Shown here: positions 16,098-24,332 of the stretch, piece after piece
Layout: every line of letters starts with the position of its first letter
Numbering within the stretch: position 1 is the first letter of the stretch
Assembly: GCA_035508495.1 (NCBI GenBank)
Contig: DATJMX010000052.1
Location: 1 to 64,000, forward strand
Source of the DNA: Candidatus Binataceae bacterium
Lineage (GTDB): Bacteria; Desulfobacterota; Binatia; Binatales; Binataceae
Direction: 5' to 3'
Length of the DNA stretch: 64,000 nt
The notes under the pieces: model-generated
Database searches by the model: none
The model's input: only the letters and a program-made list of their open reading frames with translations
Told to the model about the DNA's origin: nothing
Position numbers and translations under genes: made by a program

Positions 16098-16979
16098 TCA
16101 CTTCACGAGCGGGCGGACTTCTTTGTCGAAGCGGTCGAGGAAGTCGTCGAGCTTGCCTTCCGGGGTTAGCGGGCTGATTAGCAGCTCGTCGATTCCGAGC
16201 GGAGCGTAGCGCGCGAGATATTGCGCGAGCTCCGCAGGCGGCGCGAGAACTCCTTCGACGTACCCCCCTGTGTCGGTCCACTTCTCCGCGAAACCGACAT
16301 AGACGCGATGACTCATTGTGAAGTTGTTGAGCACGCGGCCATAGCGCGAGGCGATCTCATGAACCCATCGCACGCACTCCGCCACCTGCTCGGGCCGCAT
16401 CCGGGTGCCATGCCATCCGTCGCCGAGCTCGACGGCGCGGCGAACAGCGCGCTTGCTGATTCCGCCGATCCACAGCGGAATTCTGCCCGCCGCGGGACGT
16501 GGGCCGAACTTCATGCCGTGGAGCTTGAAAAACTCGCCGTCGAAGTTGGGCGTGTCGTTCGCGAACATCGCACGCATCAGGCGGATCGCTTCATCAGTGT
16601 ATGCGCCCCGCTTTTCATATGGCGCGCCGAGCGCCCGGAACTCCGATTCGAGCCATCCGCTGGCGACGCCCACGGCGAGCCGGCCGCCGCACAGGCGATC
16701 GAGCGTGGCGAGCTCCTTGGCGAGATGAATCGCATTGCGATACGGCACGACGATCACGCTGGTCGCGAGGCGAATCTTGCTCGTGAGCGCCGCGACGTAC
16801 GCGAGCGTCATGAGAGGTTCCATGATTTCGATCGCAGGAAGCCGCCCGCCCTCCGCCGGGACGAGGATATGATCGCTTACCCAGATCGATGCGTAGCCGG
16901 TATCCTCGGCGCGGCGTGCGATACGCGCGATGTCAGCGGGCGCGCCGCCGAGTTGCGGGAGATGGAGTCCGAGCTTCAT
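16098..16979 (-). CDS. LLM-class F420-dependent oxidoreductase (TIGR03619-like)
   Basis: 293 aa luciferase-like monooxygenase fold. MKLGLHLPQLG at the start, ARRAEDTGYASIWVSDHIL, the RLATSVIVVPYRNAIHLAKELATLD strand-helix and GRLAVGVASGWLESEFRALG are the hallmark blocks of the F420-dependent subgroup. It has GGAGGAGG eight bases before ATG 16979. The gene begins inside the last 47 bp of nadE, so the two are probably co-transcribed. Substrate unknown; deazaflavin F420 use is inferred from family, and F420 biosynthesis genes are not in this window. Confidence 0.85.
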   Translation of the reverse strand: MKLGLHLPQLGGAPADIARIARRAEDTGYASIWVSDHILVPAEGGRLPAIEIMEPLMTLAYVAALTSKIRLATSVIVVPYRNAIHLAKELATLDRLCGGRLAVGVASGWLESEFRALGAPYEKRGAYTDEAIRLMRAMFANDTPNFDGEFFKLHGMKFGPRPAAGRIPLWIGGISKRAVRRAVELGDGWHGTRMRPEQVAECVRWVHEIASRYGRVLNNFTMSHRVYVGFAEKWTDTGGYVEGVLAPPAELAQYLARYAPLGIDELLISPLTPEGKLDDFLDRFDKEVRPLVK

Positions 16980-19038
16980 CGCGAGCCTCCTCCGGAATCA
17001 GCGCGAGCTGCGCCAGCCATGCAGTCGCTTCGCTGTCGCTCGGCGCACGCCAATCACCACGCGGCGAGAGCGATCCGCCCGAACCGACCTTGGGCGCATT
17101 GGGAATACAACTGCGCTTGAACTGGCTCAGCCGGAAGAAGCGGCGGAGAAAAGTTTCCAGATGCTTTCGAATCTGGCCAAGATCGTATTGGTTGCGGCGC
17201 TGCGCCGGAATATTCGGCCATCCGCCGCGCTCGCTATTATGCCATGCGTGGTAGGCGAGAAAGGCGACCTTCGGCGGCGAATATCCGAAGCGCACCGTGT
17301 AGTAGAGAAAAAAATCGTGCAGCTCGTATGGCCCGATCGAAGCCTCGGTGTCCTGGGCGGGAGTAGTGCCGTCACTCGGCACGAGCTCGGGGCTGATCGG
17401 CGTATCTAAAATCTCGAGCAGCACGTTGCTCGCGTCGTGGCCGAGCTCGTCTTTCTCCGCGACCCATCGGATGACGTGCTGTATCAGTGTCTTCGGCACG
17501 CTCGCATTGACGCTGTAGTGCGACATGTGGTCGCCGACGCCATAGGTGCACCATCCAAGTGCGAGCTCGCTCAAATCGCCGGTGCCGACGACCAATCCGT
17601 TTTCGAGGTTCGCGACGCGGAACAGATGGCTCGTGCGCTCGCCCGCCTGCACATTCTCGAACGCGACATCGTAAACGAGCTTGCCTTCGGAATACGGATG
17701 ACCGATGTCGCTGAGCATCTGCAGACAGCTCGGCCGGATATCGATCTCGCGCGCGTCGCATTCGATCGCGCGCATCAGTCGGCGCGCCTGCTCGAGGGTG
17801 CGCTCGCTGGTCGCAAAACCCGGCATCGTGATCGCGATCAGGTTGGTGCGCGGCGAGCCGATTCGATCCAGAGCCTTGGCGCATACCAGCAGCGCATGCG
17901 TCGAATCGATTCCGCCCGAGATTCCAATCACTACGCGGCTGAGCCCCGAAGCGCGCAGCCGCGTCGCCAGACCCTGCACCTGGATGTCGAAGACTTCCGA
18001 GCAGCGCTCATCGCGCGTCGCTGGATCAGACGGCACGTAGGGGAAGCGTTCGTAGTTGCGCTCCGGCATCAGCCGAGCTGCGCGTGGAAGCTCAGTTGCG
18101 AACTCGATACGCCTGAACCTCGCGAGACGCTCGCGCTCGCGCTGCGCCGTCTCACCGAACGTGTTCTGGCGCATCCGCTCCTGCGCGAGCCGCTCGATGT
18201 CGATCTCGGCCAGAACGAGCTGAGGATCGTCGGCAAAGCGTTTCGACTCGGCGAGCATGTTGCCGTTCTCGCAGATTAGCGCGTGGCCATCCCACGCAAG
18301 ATCGGTCGTCGATTCGCCCGCGCCCGCCGCCGAATAAAGATACGCCGCGAGGCATCGCGCCGACTGGCTCGATACGAGAAGGCGCCGGTAGTCGGCCTTG
18401 CCGATCGTGATATTGGAGGCCGACAGATTGAGCAGCACCGTCGCGCCCGCGAGCGCCGCATACGCAGACGGCGAGACCGGCACCCACAGGTCCTCGCAAA
18501 TCTCGGCGTGGATCTTCAGCCACGGCTGCTCGCCATGCTCGAAGATGAGATCGGTGCCGAAAGGCACGCCGCGCTGCCCATTGAGATCGATTTCCGTGCG
18601 GCTCGCCGCGTCAGCCGACGTGAATTGGCGTTGCTCGTAAAACTCCCGGTAGTTGGGAAGATTGGTCTTCGGAACGACACCGAGGATTCGTCCGCGACAG
18701 ATAAAGATGGCGCAGTTGAAGAGCTGATTCTCGACCACGAGCGGCATCCCGACCACGGTCAGGATCTCAAGCGATGCCGTCTCGGCGGCGATACGACCGA
18801 GCCCCTCCTTGCACGCATCGAGCAGCGGGCGCTGATGAAACAAATCGTCACACGAGTACGCGCTTAACCCGAGCTCGGGAAAGAGCACGAGCGTCGCGCG
18901 CGCAGCGGCCGCGCGCCGAACTAGTTCGATCGTATGACCCGCGTTGTACGAGGGATCGGCGACCTTGACCGGCGGAATTCCGACCGCGACGCGGACAAAG
19001 TCGTGAACAAACAGATTGAAGAAGTTGCGCTCGTGCAA
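16933..19038 (-). CDS. nadE: Glutamine-dependent NAD+ synthetase
   Basis: About 701 aa, two domains. The N-terminal nitrilase-type glutaminase has Glu in LFPELGLSAYSCDDL, Lys in VPKTNLPNYREFYE and Cys in EICEDLW. The C-terminal synthetase has the PP-loop ISGGIDSTHALL and the GTGDLSELALGW motif. It converts nicotinate adenine dinucleotide to NAD+ with ammonia from glutamine. Homologues begin at about RNFFNLFVHDFVRVAVG, so I place the start at TTG 19038; the frame is open further to 19176 but those residues are not family-like. The C-terminus overlaps the LLM gene. Confidence 0.9.
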   Translation of the reverse strand: MHERNFFNLFVHDFVRVAVGIPPVKVADPSYNAGHTIELVRRAAAARATLVLFPELGLSAYSCDDLFHQRPLLDACKEGLGRIAAETASLEILTVVGMPLVVENQLFNCAIFICRGRILGVVPKTNLPNYREFYEQRQFTSADAASRTEIDLNGQRGVPFGTDLIFEHGEQPWLKIHAEICEDLWVPVSPSAYAALAGATVLLNLSASNITIGKADYRRLLVSSQSARCLAAYLYSAAGAGESTTDLAWDGHALICENGNMLAESKRFADDPQLVLAEIDIERLAQERMRQNTFGETAQRERERLARFRRIEFATELPRAARLMPERNYERFPYVPSDPATRDERCSEVFDIQVQGLATRLRASGLSRVVIGISGGIDSTHALLVCAKALDRIGSPRTNLIAITMPGFATSERTLEQARRLMRAIECDAREIDIRPSCLQMLSDIGHPYSEGKLVYDVAFENVQAGERTSHLFRVANLENGLVVGTGDLSELALGWCTYGVGDHMSHYSVNASVPKTLIQHVIRWVAEKDELGHDASNVLLEILDTPISPELVPSDGTTPAQDTEASIGPYELHDFFLYYTVRFGYSPPKVAFLAYHAWHNSERGGWPNIPAQRRNQYDLGQIRKHLETFLRRFFRLSQFKRSCIPNAPKVGSGGSLSPRGDWRAPSDSEATAWLAQLALIPEEARDEARTPSPATRRRAR

Positions 19039-19323
19039 CGAACCCTTGGAGGCGCGACTCTCTGATCGCCTCAGCTCGGTAACTCGATGTGTTCGTCGCG
19101 AAATCGCCACCGTCGCCCCTGACGCATTCAAACATGCCCTAAGCCGGGATGCAGTGGAAGCCCGACGCCAAATCAATGCGCATTAACGAAACGTTCATAA
19201 GGTCTTCGTCGTATTTTCGCCAGAGAAGCAACGTCGAAGGCTCGTTCATTGGCGTTGAACGGAATTGTTCAGCACTTTTTCACGCCTGATTTTGTGAAAG
19301 GGCTGTCGAGAGGAGGAACTCAA

Positions 19324-19584
19324 ATGACTGCAACGATCATCCAGCCTAAGCCAAGCGCGGTATTCACCCTCCGCGCGAATCTTACGGAATCGTTCAGCAC
19401 TTTGAGGATAGCTTCGATGGACACCCAGGAAAAGGCCATCGCCATTCGTGGTCTTGGAGCGATTAAGCAAGAAACGATCGGACTCCAGCTGGCACGCGAA
19501 GCGATGCTCGACGAACTGCCGGGCCTCGCCATTGCCGTCGTGACGCTGGTGTACCTTCTAAGTCTCCTGAGCGGGCTCCTCTAA
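19324..19584 (+). CDS. Small single-span membrane protein, 86 aa, unknown
   Basis: ATG 19324 is preceded by GAGGAGGAAC at ideal distance, which makes translation likely. The product has a polar N-terminal part (with SFSTLRIASMDTQEKAIAIR) and one C-terminal hydrophobic segment DELPGLAIAVVTLVYLLSLLSGLL that runs to the stop. No family is recognised. It stands alone on the plus strand between nadE and a hairpin at 19608. A 17-of-18 base match, GGAATYGTTCAGCACTTT, occurs both upstream (about 19260) and inside the gene (about 19388), a trace of local duplication. Confidence 0.55.
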   Translation: MTATIIQPKPSAVFTLRANLTESFSTLRIASMDTQEKAIAIRGLGAIKQETIGLQLAREAMLDELPGLAIAVVTLVYLLSLLSGLL

Positions 19585-19607
19585 CATGCCCGCAACCCCC
19601 AGGCCGG

Positions 19608-19640
19608 CGGGGAGCCCTGTAAGAGCCGCGGGGCTCCCCG
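19608..19640 (+). terminator. Hairpin after the 86-aa gene
   Basis: CGGGGAGCCC (19608-19617) pairs perfectly with GGGCTCCCCG (19631-19640) around a 13-base loop. It lies 24 bp past the stop codon. No T-run follows, so it is a weak or factor-assisted terminator. Confidence 0.5.
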
Positions 19641-19670
19641 TCAAATTCGAAGTATTCGCAGTAAGGTTGA

Positions 19671-20066
19671 ATGGATTCGATCCAGACACAGATCGAGAGC
19701 GGAGCTGCGCTCGGCGCCCGTCTAGTGACGGCGGCCTGCGCCAAGATGGTTGCCCAGGACAACCTCCGCACTGCAATCGGAATCGCGGCAATCGCCGTGA
19801 CGGGTCTGGTGACCGCGTTCATCTGCCGGCGGCCGCTCGATGGCGCCTCGTTTGGGGCGCTCAGCGCGACGGCCACTGCGATTCACGCGTCGTGGAGTCA
19901 TCTCTATGCGCCCGCCCTGCCCTGTCCCGCTGGCCGGCTGTCAAGCCGCGCAATCGGGATATGGAGGCGGTATATTGTCGATTGCTACTTCCCCGGGATA
20001 TGCCAGCGGTTTGCCAAGGTGCACGGGGTGAAGGGGAGCCGCCCAGGTGAGCTGGGGCTCACTTGA
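19671..20066 (+). CDS. Doubtful membrane ORF, possibly truncated by a repeat
   Basis: 131-codon frame. The first 65 residues look protein-like: a polar helix MDSIQTQIESGAALGARLV and a hydrophobic stretch RTAIGIAAIAVTGLVTAFIC. From about 19989 on the frame is encoded by the left half of the long nested hairpin and reads as non-protein sequence. There is no clear ribosome binding site. It may be a small gene cut by a repeat insertion, or chance. Confidence 0.25.
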   Translation: MDSIQTQIESGAALGARLVTAACAKMVAQDNLRTAIGIAAIAVTGLVTAFICRRPLDGASFGALSATATAIHASWSHLYAPALPCPAGRLSSRAIGIWRRYIVDCYFPGICQRFAKVHGVKGSRPGELGLT

Positions 20067-20112
20067 GAGCAGCACCCGTACATCCTTTAGACGCTGCATA
20101 TCCCGGGGAACT
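19989..20112. repeat. 124-bp nested long hairpin / inverted repeat
   Basis: Three stems nest around one axis. Outer: TTCCCCGGGATATGCCAGCG (19989-20008) with 20092-20112, one bulged base. Middle: AAGGTGCACGGG (20016-20027) with CCCGTACATCCTT (20075-20087), one mismatch and one bulge. Inner: GAGCC/GGCTC (20036-20040, 20056-20060) and CCAG/CTGG (20043-20046, 20052-20055) around GTGAG. It could be a MITE-like element or a structured RNA; no flanking target duplication was evident. Confidence 0.7.
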
Positions 20113-20178
20113 TCTTTGAATCTCGCGATTGCGAATTAAGCTGACTTCACCGGACAGCTGGAGGCGGTCCGGATTTCC

Positions 20179-20213
20179 AGCACGACCGGTTGCGTAGCAC
20201 GACCGGTCGTGCT
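20179..20213. promoter_or_regulatory. Repeated AGCACGACCGGT site, probable TetR operator
   Basis: AGCACGACCGGTCGTGCT (20196-20213) is a perfect 18-bp palindrome, and a half copy AGCACGACCGGT lies at 20179-20190, 17 bp away. They end 5 bp before the TetR gene, so autoregulation is likely. The palindrome is followed by TTTTTT and could also act as a terminator for upstream transcription. Confidence 0.7.
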
Positions 20214-20218
20214 TTTTT

Positions 20219-20845
20219 ATGGGCATGGCCGCTGCCGTATCCACTCGTGAAAAGATCCTGCGCCAGGGACTCGCGCTGATGAGCCAGGCGGGTCTCGGCG
20301 GCATCACTTTCGGCGCCTTGGCCGACCAGGTCGGGATGTCCAAGAGCGGGCTCTTCGCCCATTTCCGCTCCAAGGAAGAGGTGCAGGTCGAGTTGCTCTC
20401 GCACATGGCCGAGTTCGCGATGCGTCGTGTCGTCGAACCGTCGATGAAGGCGCAAGAAGGATTGCCGCGTCTCCAGGCCCTCGTTGACAACTGGTTCGGA
20501 TGGGCCCAGCGCGCGGGCCTCCCCGGCGGATGCCCGGTGGCGGCGGGCCTATTTGAATTCGACGACGTCGAAGGCGCGGTGCGCGACAAGATCCTCGAGA
20601 TGGAAAATCAGTGGCGGGCGATGCTCACCGCGCTGGTACGCCGCGCAGTGCAGCTCAGCCATCTGCGCGCCAATCTCGATGTTGAACAATTCGTATGGGA
20701 GCTCTGCGGCATCTACCTCGCGCATCACGCAGCGCATCGCTTTCTGCGCTCCGCCGATGCCGATCGGCGAGCGCAAGTCGCATTTCAGGCCTTGCTCGAG
20801 CGCGCCGCTAAGAACCCGAAACCAAAGAGGAGTTCACGACCATGA
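20219..20845 (+). CDS. TetR-family regulator
   Basis: 208 aa. N-terminal DNA-binding domain STREKILRQGLALMSQAG, then the helix-turn-helix FGALADQVGMSKSGLFAHFRSKEEV; the rest is the ligand-binding helical domain of the TetR_C_6-like kind (GLPGGCPVAAGLFEFDD). ATG 20219 or 20225 follows the palindromic operator directly and no ribosome binding site is visible, so a leaderless or near-leaderless transcript is possible. The stop overlaps the DJ-1 gene by 4 bp, and that gene is the natural target along with itself. Confidence 0.88.
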   Translation: MGMAAAVSTREKILRQGLALMSQAGLGGITFGALADQVGMSKSGLFAHFRSKEEVQVELLSHMAEFAMRRVVEPSMKAQEGLPRLQALVDNWFGWAQRAGLPGGCPVAAGLFEFDDVEGAVRDKILEMENQWRAMLTALVRRAVQLSHLRANLDVEQFVWELCGIYLAHHAAHRFLRSADADRRAQVAFQALLERAAKNPKPKRSSRP

Positions 20846-21513
20846 ATGACAGCGCACCCAAGCTCGAAATCGCGATGCTCACCTACCCTGGCCTCACGCT
20901 GCTCGATCTCATCGGCCCGCAAACGGTCTTTTCATGGTTCGCCAATATCCACCTCGTGTGGAAGACGAAGGACCTGGTTTTCTCCGACACCAATATCGGT
21001 ATCCAGCCAACCGATAGTTTCGCGACCTGCCCGCGCGACCTCGATGTGCTGTTCGTGCCGGGCGGATTCGGCCAGCCGAATATCATGGGCGATCGCGAAG
21101 TGCTCGAGTTCCTCGCCGACCGCGCCTTGCGGGCGAAGTACGTCACTTCTGTGTGCAGTGGATCGCTGCTGCTCGGCGCCGCCGGTCTGCTCAAGGGCTA
21201 CAAGGCGACGTCACATTGGGCCGCGCGCGCCGGTCTGAGCGCATATGGCGCCGAGCCCGTCGATGCGCGCGTGGTTGTCGATCGCAATCGAGTGAGCGGC
21301 GGAGGCGTAACGGCGGGAATCGACTTCGGCCTCGTGCTCCTCGCCAAACTGCGCGGCGACGACGCCGCCAAGCTCACGCAACTCGCGATGGAGTACGATC
21401 CCGCGCCGCCGTTCAACGCCGGCAATCCCAAAAGCGCGGGGCCCGAAATCGTCTTGCAGGCGATGAGCGCGATGAGCGCGGCGATGGAGCACCAATCCGG
21501 CCGGACGCTCTAA
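20842..21513 (+). CDS. DJ-1/PfpI protein, isonitrile-hydratase-like
   Basis: 223 aa. The nucleophile elbow VTSVCSGSLLLGAAGLLKGY puts the catalytic Cys at 105 followed by Ser, and Asp22 in LLDLIGPQ matches the acidic residue of isonitrile hydratase (InhA of Pseudomonas). ATSHWAARAGL and VSGGGVTAGIDFGL are also conserved in that subgroup. InhA converts isonitriles to N-formamides; many relatives have other roles, so the substrate is inferred. It overlaps the upstream TetR gene by 4 bp and the convergent glycosyltransferase stop by 4 bp. Confidence 0.8.
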   Translation: MNDSAPKLEIAMLTYPGLTLLDLIGPQTVFSWFANIHLVWKTKDLVFSDTNIGIQPTDSFATCPRDLDVLFVPGGFGQPNIMGDREVLEFLADRALRAKYVTSVCSGSLLLGAAGLLKGYKATSHWAARAGLSAYGAEPVDARVVVDRNRVSGGGVTAGIDFGLVLLAKLRGDDAAKLTQLAMEYDPAPPFNAGNPKSAGPEIVLQAMSAMSAAMEHQSGRTL

Positions 21514-22748
21514 GCAGTCGCGAGGCTCAGCGGACCAAGCGACGGCATTTCCGCCTCGGTCTCGTGCGTTCGCGGCATCTCGAGGATCGACTCGACGATT
21601 TCCGGAATCTCGAACACGGCGCGATTGTTCATCGCCGCGACGCGCTCGCGGAAATGCCTCAGGCGTTCGGGATCAATCATCTCGGCTACGCCTTCGGCTA
21701 CGTCACTGAACGAGCGCAGCACGATTCCGACTTCGTTGTCCGCGACCCAGTCGGTGTTGAACCGTTCCTGCACCATCGTCCACGTGTTGCGCTCGACGAT
21801 CACCGGCAGTCCCATCACGAGCGCCTCGCTGATACTTCCGGGCCCGGGCTTGCCAATGAAGAAATCCGCGACCGCCATGTAGCGTGCAACGTCGCGCGTG
21901 AAACCTTCGATCCGGCACGGAAACGGCAGCCGCATCTGCACTAGCCGCGACGCGAGTTCCGCGTTGTGACCGCACATGAAGATCATCTGGGCATGCTCGC
22001 CCGACGCCGCAATGCGCCGCGCGATCGTGAGCATCTGACGCGAGCCGTAGCCACCGAACATCACGATGCCGGTCGGCAGCTCAGGATCGAGGCCCAGCCG
22101 TTTGCGCTCGCGAGCGCGATCCATCACGGGGCGCTCGTAGAACTCCGGGCGCACGATCATGCCCGAGGTGCGGAAAACGCGAGGCGCCGGATGTCCCATG
22201 CGAATCGCCTGCGCCGCAGCGGCTTCGGTCCCGCAGATCAGGAATTGTTCCTGCTGCTCGATCCAGAAATGCGGCGGATAGTCGGCGAGGTCGGTGAGGA
22301 TCGTCGCCATCGGCGTGCGCGGCCGCGAGGTCGCGCGATCCGCGGCGCGCAAGCCCTCGAACAACGCGCGATTGAAGTTAGGGATTAGCGACAGCACCAT
22401 GTCGGGCCGCCGCTCCTGCCAGTAGCGCGCGAGCGACGCGACCTGCCGCTCGTGAGTCAGGCGAATAATCGCCTGCGCCGTGCGCAGCATCGCACCGGTG
22501 CCGAACGTGACGCCGTATTTCAGCAGCCCGTTGTAAAAATTCTCGACGCGAATCCCGGTCCAGTTGTGAATCGGATCGACGGGCTCGAGGATGTCGCGCA
22601 AGTTGACGAGCCGCGTCTGCCACGGCCGCGTCTGCCGCTCGATTACATCTCGCAGCGCGGTGGCTGACGCGCGATGACCGCCGCCGGCGTCGATAAAGAT
22701 CAAATCAAGTCGCGCCATCCCAGCTTGCCGAGCCAGCGGCGTGCTCAT
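21510..22748 (-). CDS. MGDG-synthase-like glycosyltransferase (GT28)
   Basis: 412 aa. The N-terminal IDAGGGHRASATALRDVIE matches the MGDG synthase / processive diacylglycerol glucosyltransferase domain, and the C-terminal GT28 half carries GIVMFGGYGSRQMLTIA and GKPGPGSISEALVMGLPVIV, the nucleotide-sugar binding motifs. It would add a sugar to a diacylglycerol or similar lipid at the inner membrane. The start overlaps the phosphoesterase stop by 4 bp, so both come from one transcript and act in envelope lipid metabolism. Confidence 0.83.
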   Translation of the reverse strand: MSTPLARQAGMARLDLIFIDAGGGHRASATALRDVIERQTRPWQTRLVNLRDILEPVDPIHNWTGIRVENFYNGLLKYGVTFGTGAMLRTAQAIIRLTHERQVASLARYWQERRPDMVLSLIPNFNRALFEGLRAADRATSRPRTPMATILTDLADYPPHFWIEQQEQFLICGTEAAAAQAIRMGHPAPRVFRTSGMIVRPEFYERPVMDRARERKRLGLDPELPTGIVMFGGYGSRQMLTIARRIAASGEHAQMIFMCGHNAELASRLVQMRLPFPCRIEGFTRDVARYMAVADFFIGKPGPGSISEALVMGLPVIVERNTWTMVQERFNTDWVADNEVGIVLRSFSDVAEGVAEMIDPERLRHFRERVAAMNNRAVFEIPEIVESILEMPRTHETEAEMPSLGPLSLATA

Positions 22749-23530
22749 AACGCCGCCTCCGCATCACGCTCGATCATCGTCTCGGAGCTGCGATCCCATT
22801 GCACCAGCCGCAGTTTGCCGTCGAGCGCTTCGATGAGCGCGGTGCAGCTATGCACCCAGTCGCCGTCGTTGACGTAGAGAATCGAGCCGATCTGCCGCTT
22901 CTCCGCGCGATGGATATGCCCGCAGATCACGCCGTCGGCGCCGCGCTGACTCGCGCCCTCCGAAACCGCGCTCTCGCGAAAGTCGGTCATGTACTCGACG
23001 GCGCGCCGCAGCCGCGAAGTGACCTTGGAGAGCAGCGTCGGGCCATTGTCAGGGCGCGCGACGCCCCTGGCATGCGTCCATTGATTCAGGAACAGGAGCG
23101 GCCGATACGCCTGATAACCCATGCGCGAGAACCATCGGTTTGGGTTCAGCGTGCCGTCGAACTGATGCCCATGAATCACGAGCATCCTGCGGCCTTCGCC
23201 CGTCTCGTGCATCAACTCGTAACGGACGCTCACCGACCCGAACAGCGTCTGCACGAGATCGATATTGGACTCGTCGTGATTACCGGGCAGGAAGGTCACG
23301 CGCACGCCGCTGCGATGCCGTCGCGCGATTTCCTCGACCACCTTGGTCTGGGCCTGCGTCCAATGCCAGGCGGGGCCGACGTTCCAGCAGTCGACGATAT
23401 CGCCGACGAGGTACAGCGTCGGCGCTTCGTGCGTCCGCAGAAAACTGAGCAACGCCTCCGCCTTGCAGATCGGCGTACCGAGGTGAATATCCGAGATCCA
23501 AATCGCGCGGCACTGATAACTACTCTTCAT
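22745..23530 (-). CDS. LpxH-like metallophosphoesterase (UDP-2,3-diacylglucosamine diphosphatase family)
   Basis: 261 aa from ATG 23530, preceded by GGTGGGA; an upstream in-frame start adds 29 residues of unlikely sequence. All calcineurin-type metal motifs are present in order: SDIHLG, GDIVD, LPGNHDE, VIHGHQFD and CGHIHRAE. The family (COG2908) cleaves UDP-diacylglucosamine in lipid A synthesis, but many COG2908 members sit outside lpx loci, as this one does beside a lipid glycosyltransferase. The insert LNPNRWFSRMGYQAYRPLLF is the typical LpxH-type cap. Confidence 0.82.
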   Translation of the reverse strand: MKSSYQCRAIWISDIHLGTPICKAEALLSFLRTHEAPTLYLVGDIVDCWNVGPAWHWTQAQTKVVEEIARRHRSGVRVTFLPGNHDESNIDLVQTLFGSVSVRYELMHETGEGRRMLVIHGHQFDGTLNPNRWFSRMGYQAYRPLLFLNQWTHARGVARPDNGPTLLSKVTSRLRRAVEYMTDFRESAVSEGASQRGADGVICGHIHRAEKRQIGSILYVNDGDWVHSCTALIEALDGKLRLVQWDRSSETMIERDAEAAL

Positions 23531-23717
23531 AGCGTCCCACCACCTTTCCACCCTCCGCTCCCAAGTGAATTCGGTTGCGACACACCACCCCTTTGGCGGT
23601 CGTGCCGCGCGGTTCAACTGCTATGAATTAGAACAATGAATTTCGACGGACGTGTGACGTAAACCTGAAGTTATCAACACGGAATCACTGCCAGAGGATG
23701 AATCGATAACTTGCGAG

Positions 23718-23731
23718 TTACTATTTAGTAA
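23718..23731. promoter_or_regulatory. 14-bp palindrome TTACTATTTAGTAA
   Basis: A perfect inverted repeat lies in the 214-bp gap between the phosphoesterase promoter side and the end of the potassium channel gene. It may be an operator or a short AT-rich stem. Nothing else in this gap could be assigned. Confidence 0.3.
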
Positions 23732-23744
23732 TGGCTACGACACA

Positions 23745-24221
23745 TTACTCAGTTGGATTCGCATCGAAGGGCGCGAAATTGTGCGCCGCGATTCGATTGA
23801 TCACGGCAAAGACCAGCGCCGTAGTCACTCCAAACATGAGCATGCCATCGGCCGCTTCCAGCGGGCCCAGCAGCCGCCACGCCGGCGACATCACGATATC
23901 GCCGTAGCCCAGCGTCGTGTAGTTAACCGCCGAATGATAGAAGGCGGGGCCGAGATTCGGAAATTCGCCGAGCCCGAAGATCAGCACGCTCCACATAAGA
24001 ATCTCAGCGAGGTGCCCCACGAGCAGTACGGAAGTAGCGCTCCAGACGATCATGATGTCGTGGCGATACCGCCGCAGATGCGCCGGCCGCCGCATCTCGC
24101 GCACCATCAGGTAAAGCACGCTGCGCCCCGCGATACTGTGGATCACGATCGACGCCATGATCGCGAGCAATCCAACGATTAGCGGAGTTAGTATCGCCAT
24201 TTTTTCGAAAGTGGCATTCAC
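23745..24221 (-). CDS. Two-helix potassium channel (ion_trans_2 type)
   Basis: About 158 aa. The selectivity filter TTLGYGDI is intact, with a pore helix FYHSAVNYT before it and a final helix DGMLMFGVTTALVFAVI. Two more hydrophobic segments precede it (LIVGLLAIMASIVIHSIAG and IVWSATSVLLVGHLAEILMW). Four such subunits would form a K+ channel. I favour GTG 24221, which has GTGAGGA upstream; GTG 24263 extends the frame by 14 residues. No regulatory nucleotide-binding domain follows. Confidence 0.83.
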   Translation of the reverse strand: MNATFEKMAILTPLIVGLLAIMASIVIHSIAGRSVLYLMVREMRRPAHLRRYRHDIMIVWSATSVLLVGHLAEILMWSVLIFGLGEFPNLGPAFYHSAVNYTTLGYGDIVMSPAWRLLGPLEAADGMLMFGVTTALVFAVINRIAAHNFAPFDANPTE

Positions 24222-24332
24222 GGTTTCATCCTCACTTCTGTGCAATCCGATGGATCCAGCCACCCTCGATGAAGTGGCACCCTTGATCGCACAACTACCG
24301 TTTATAGAATCGCGCGCGAGGATTTAATCATC

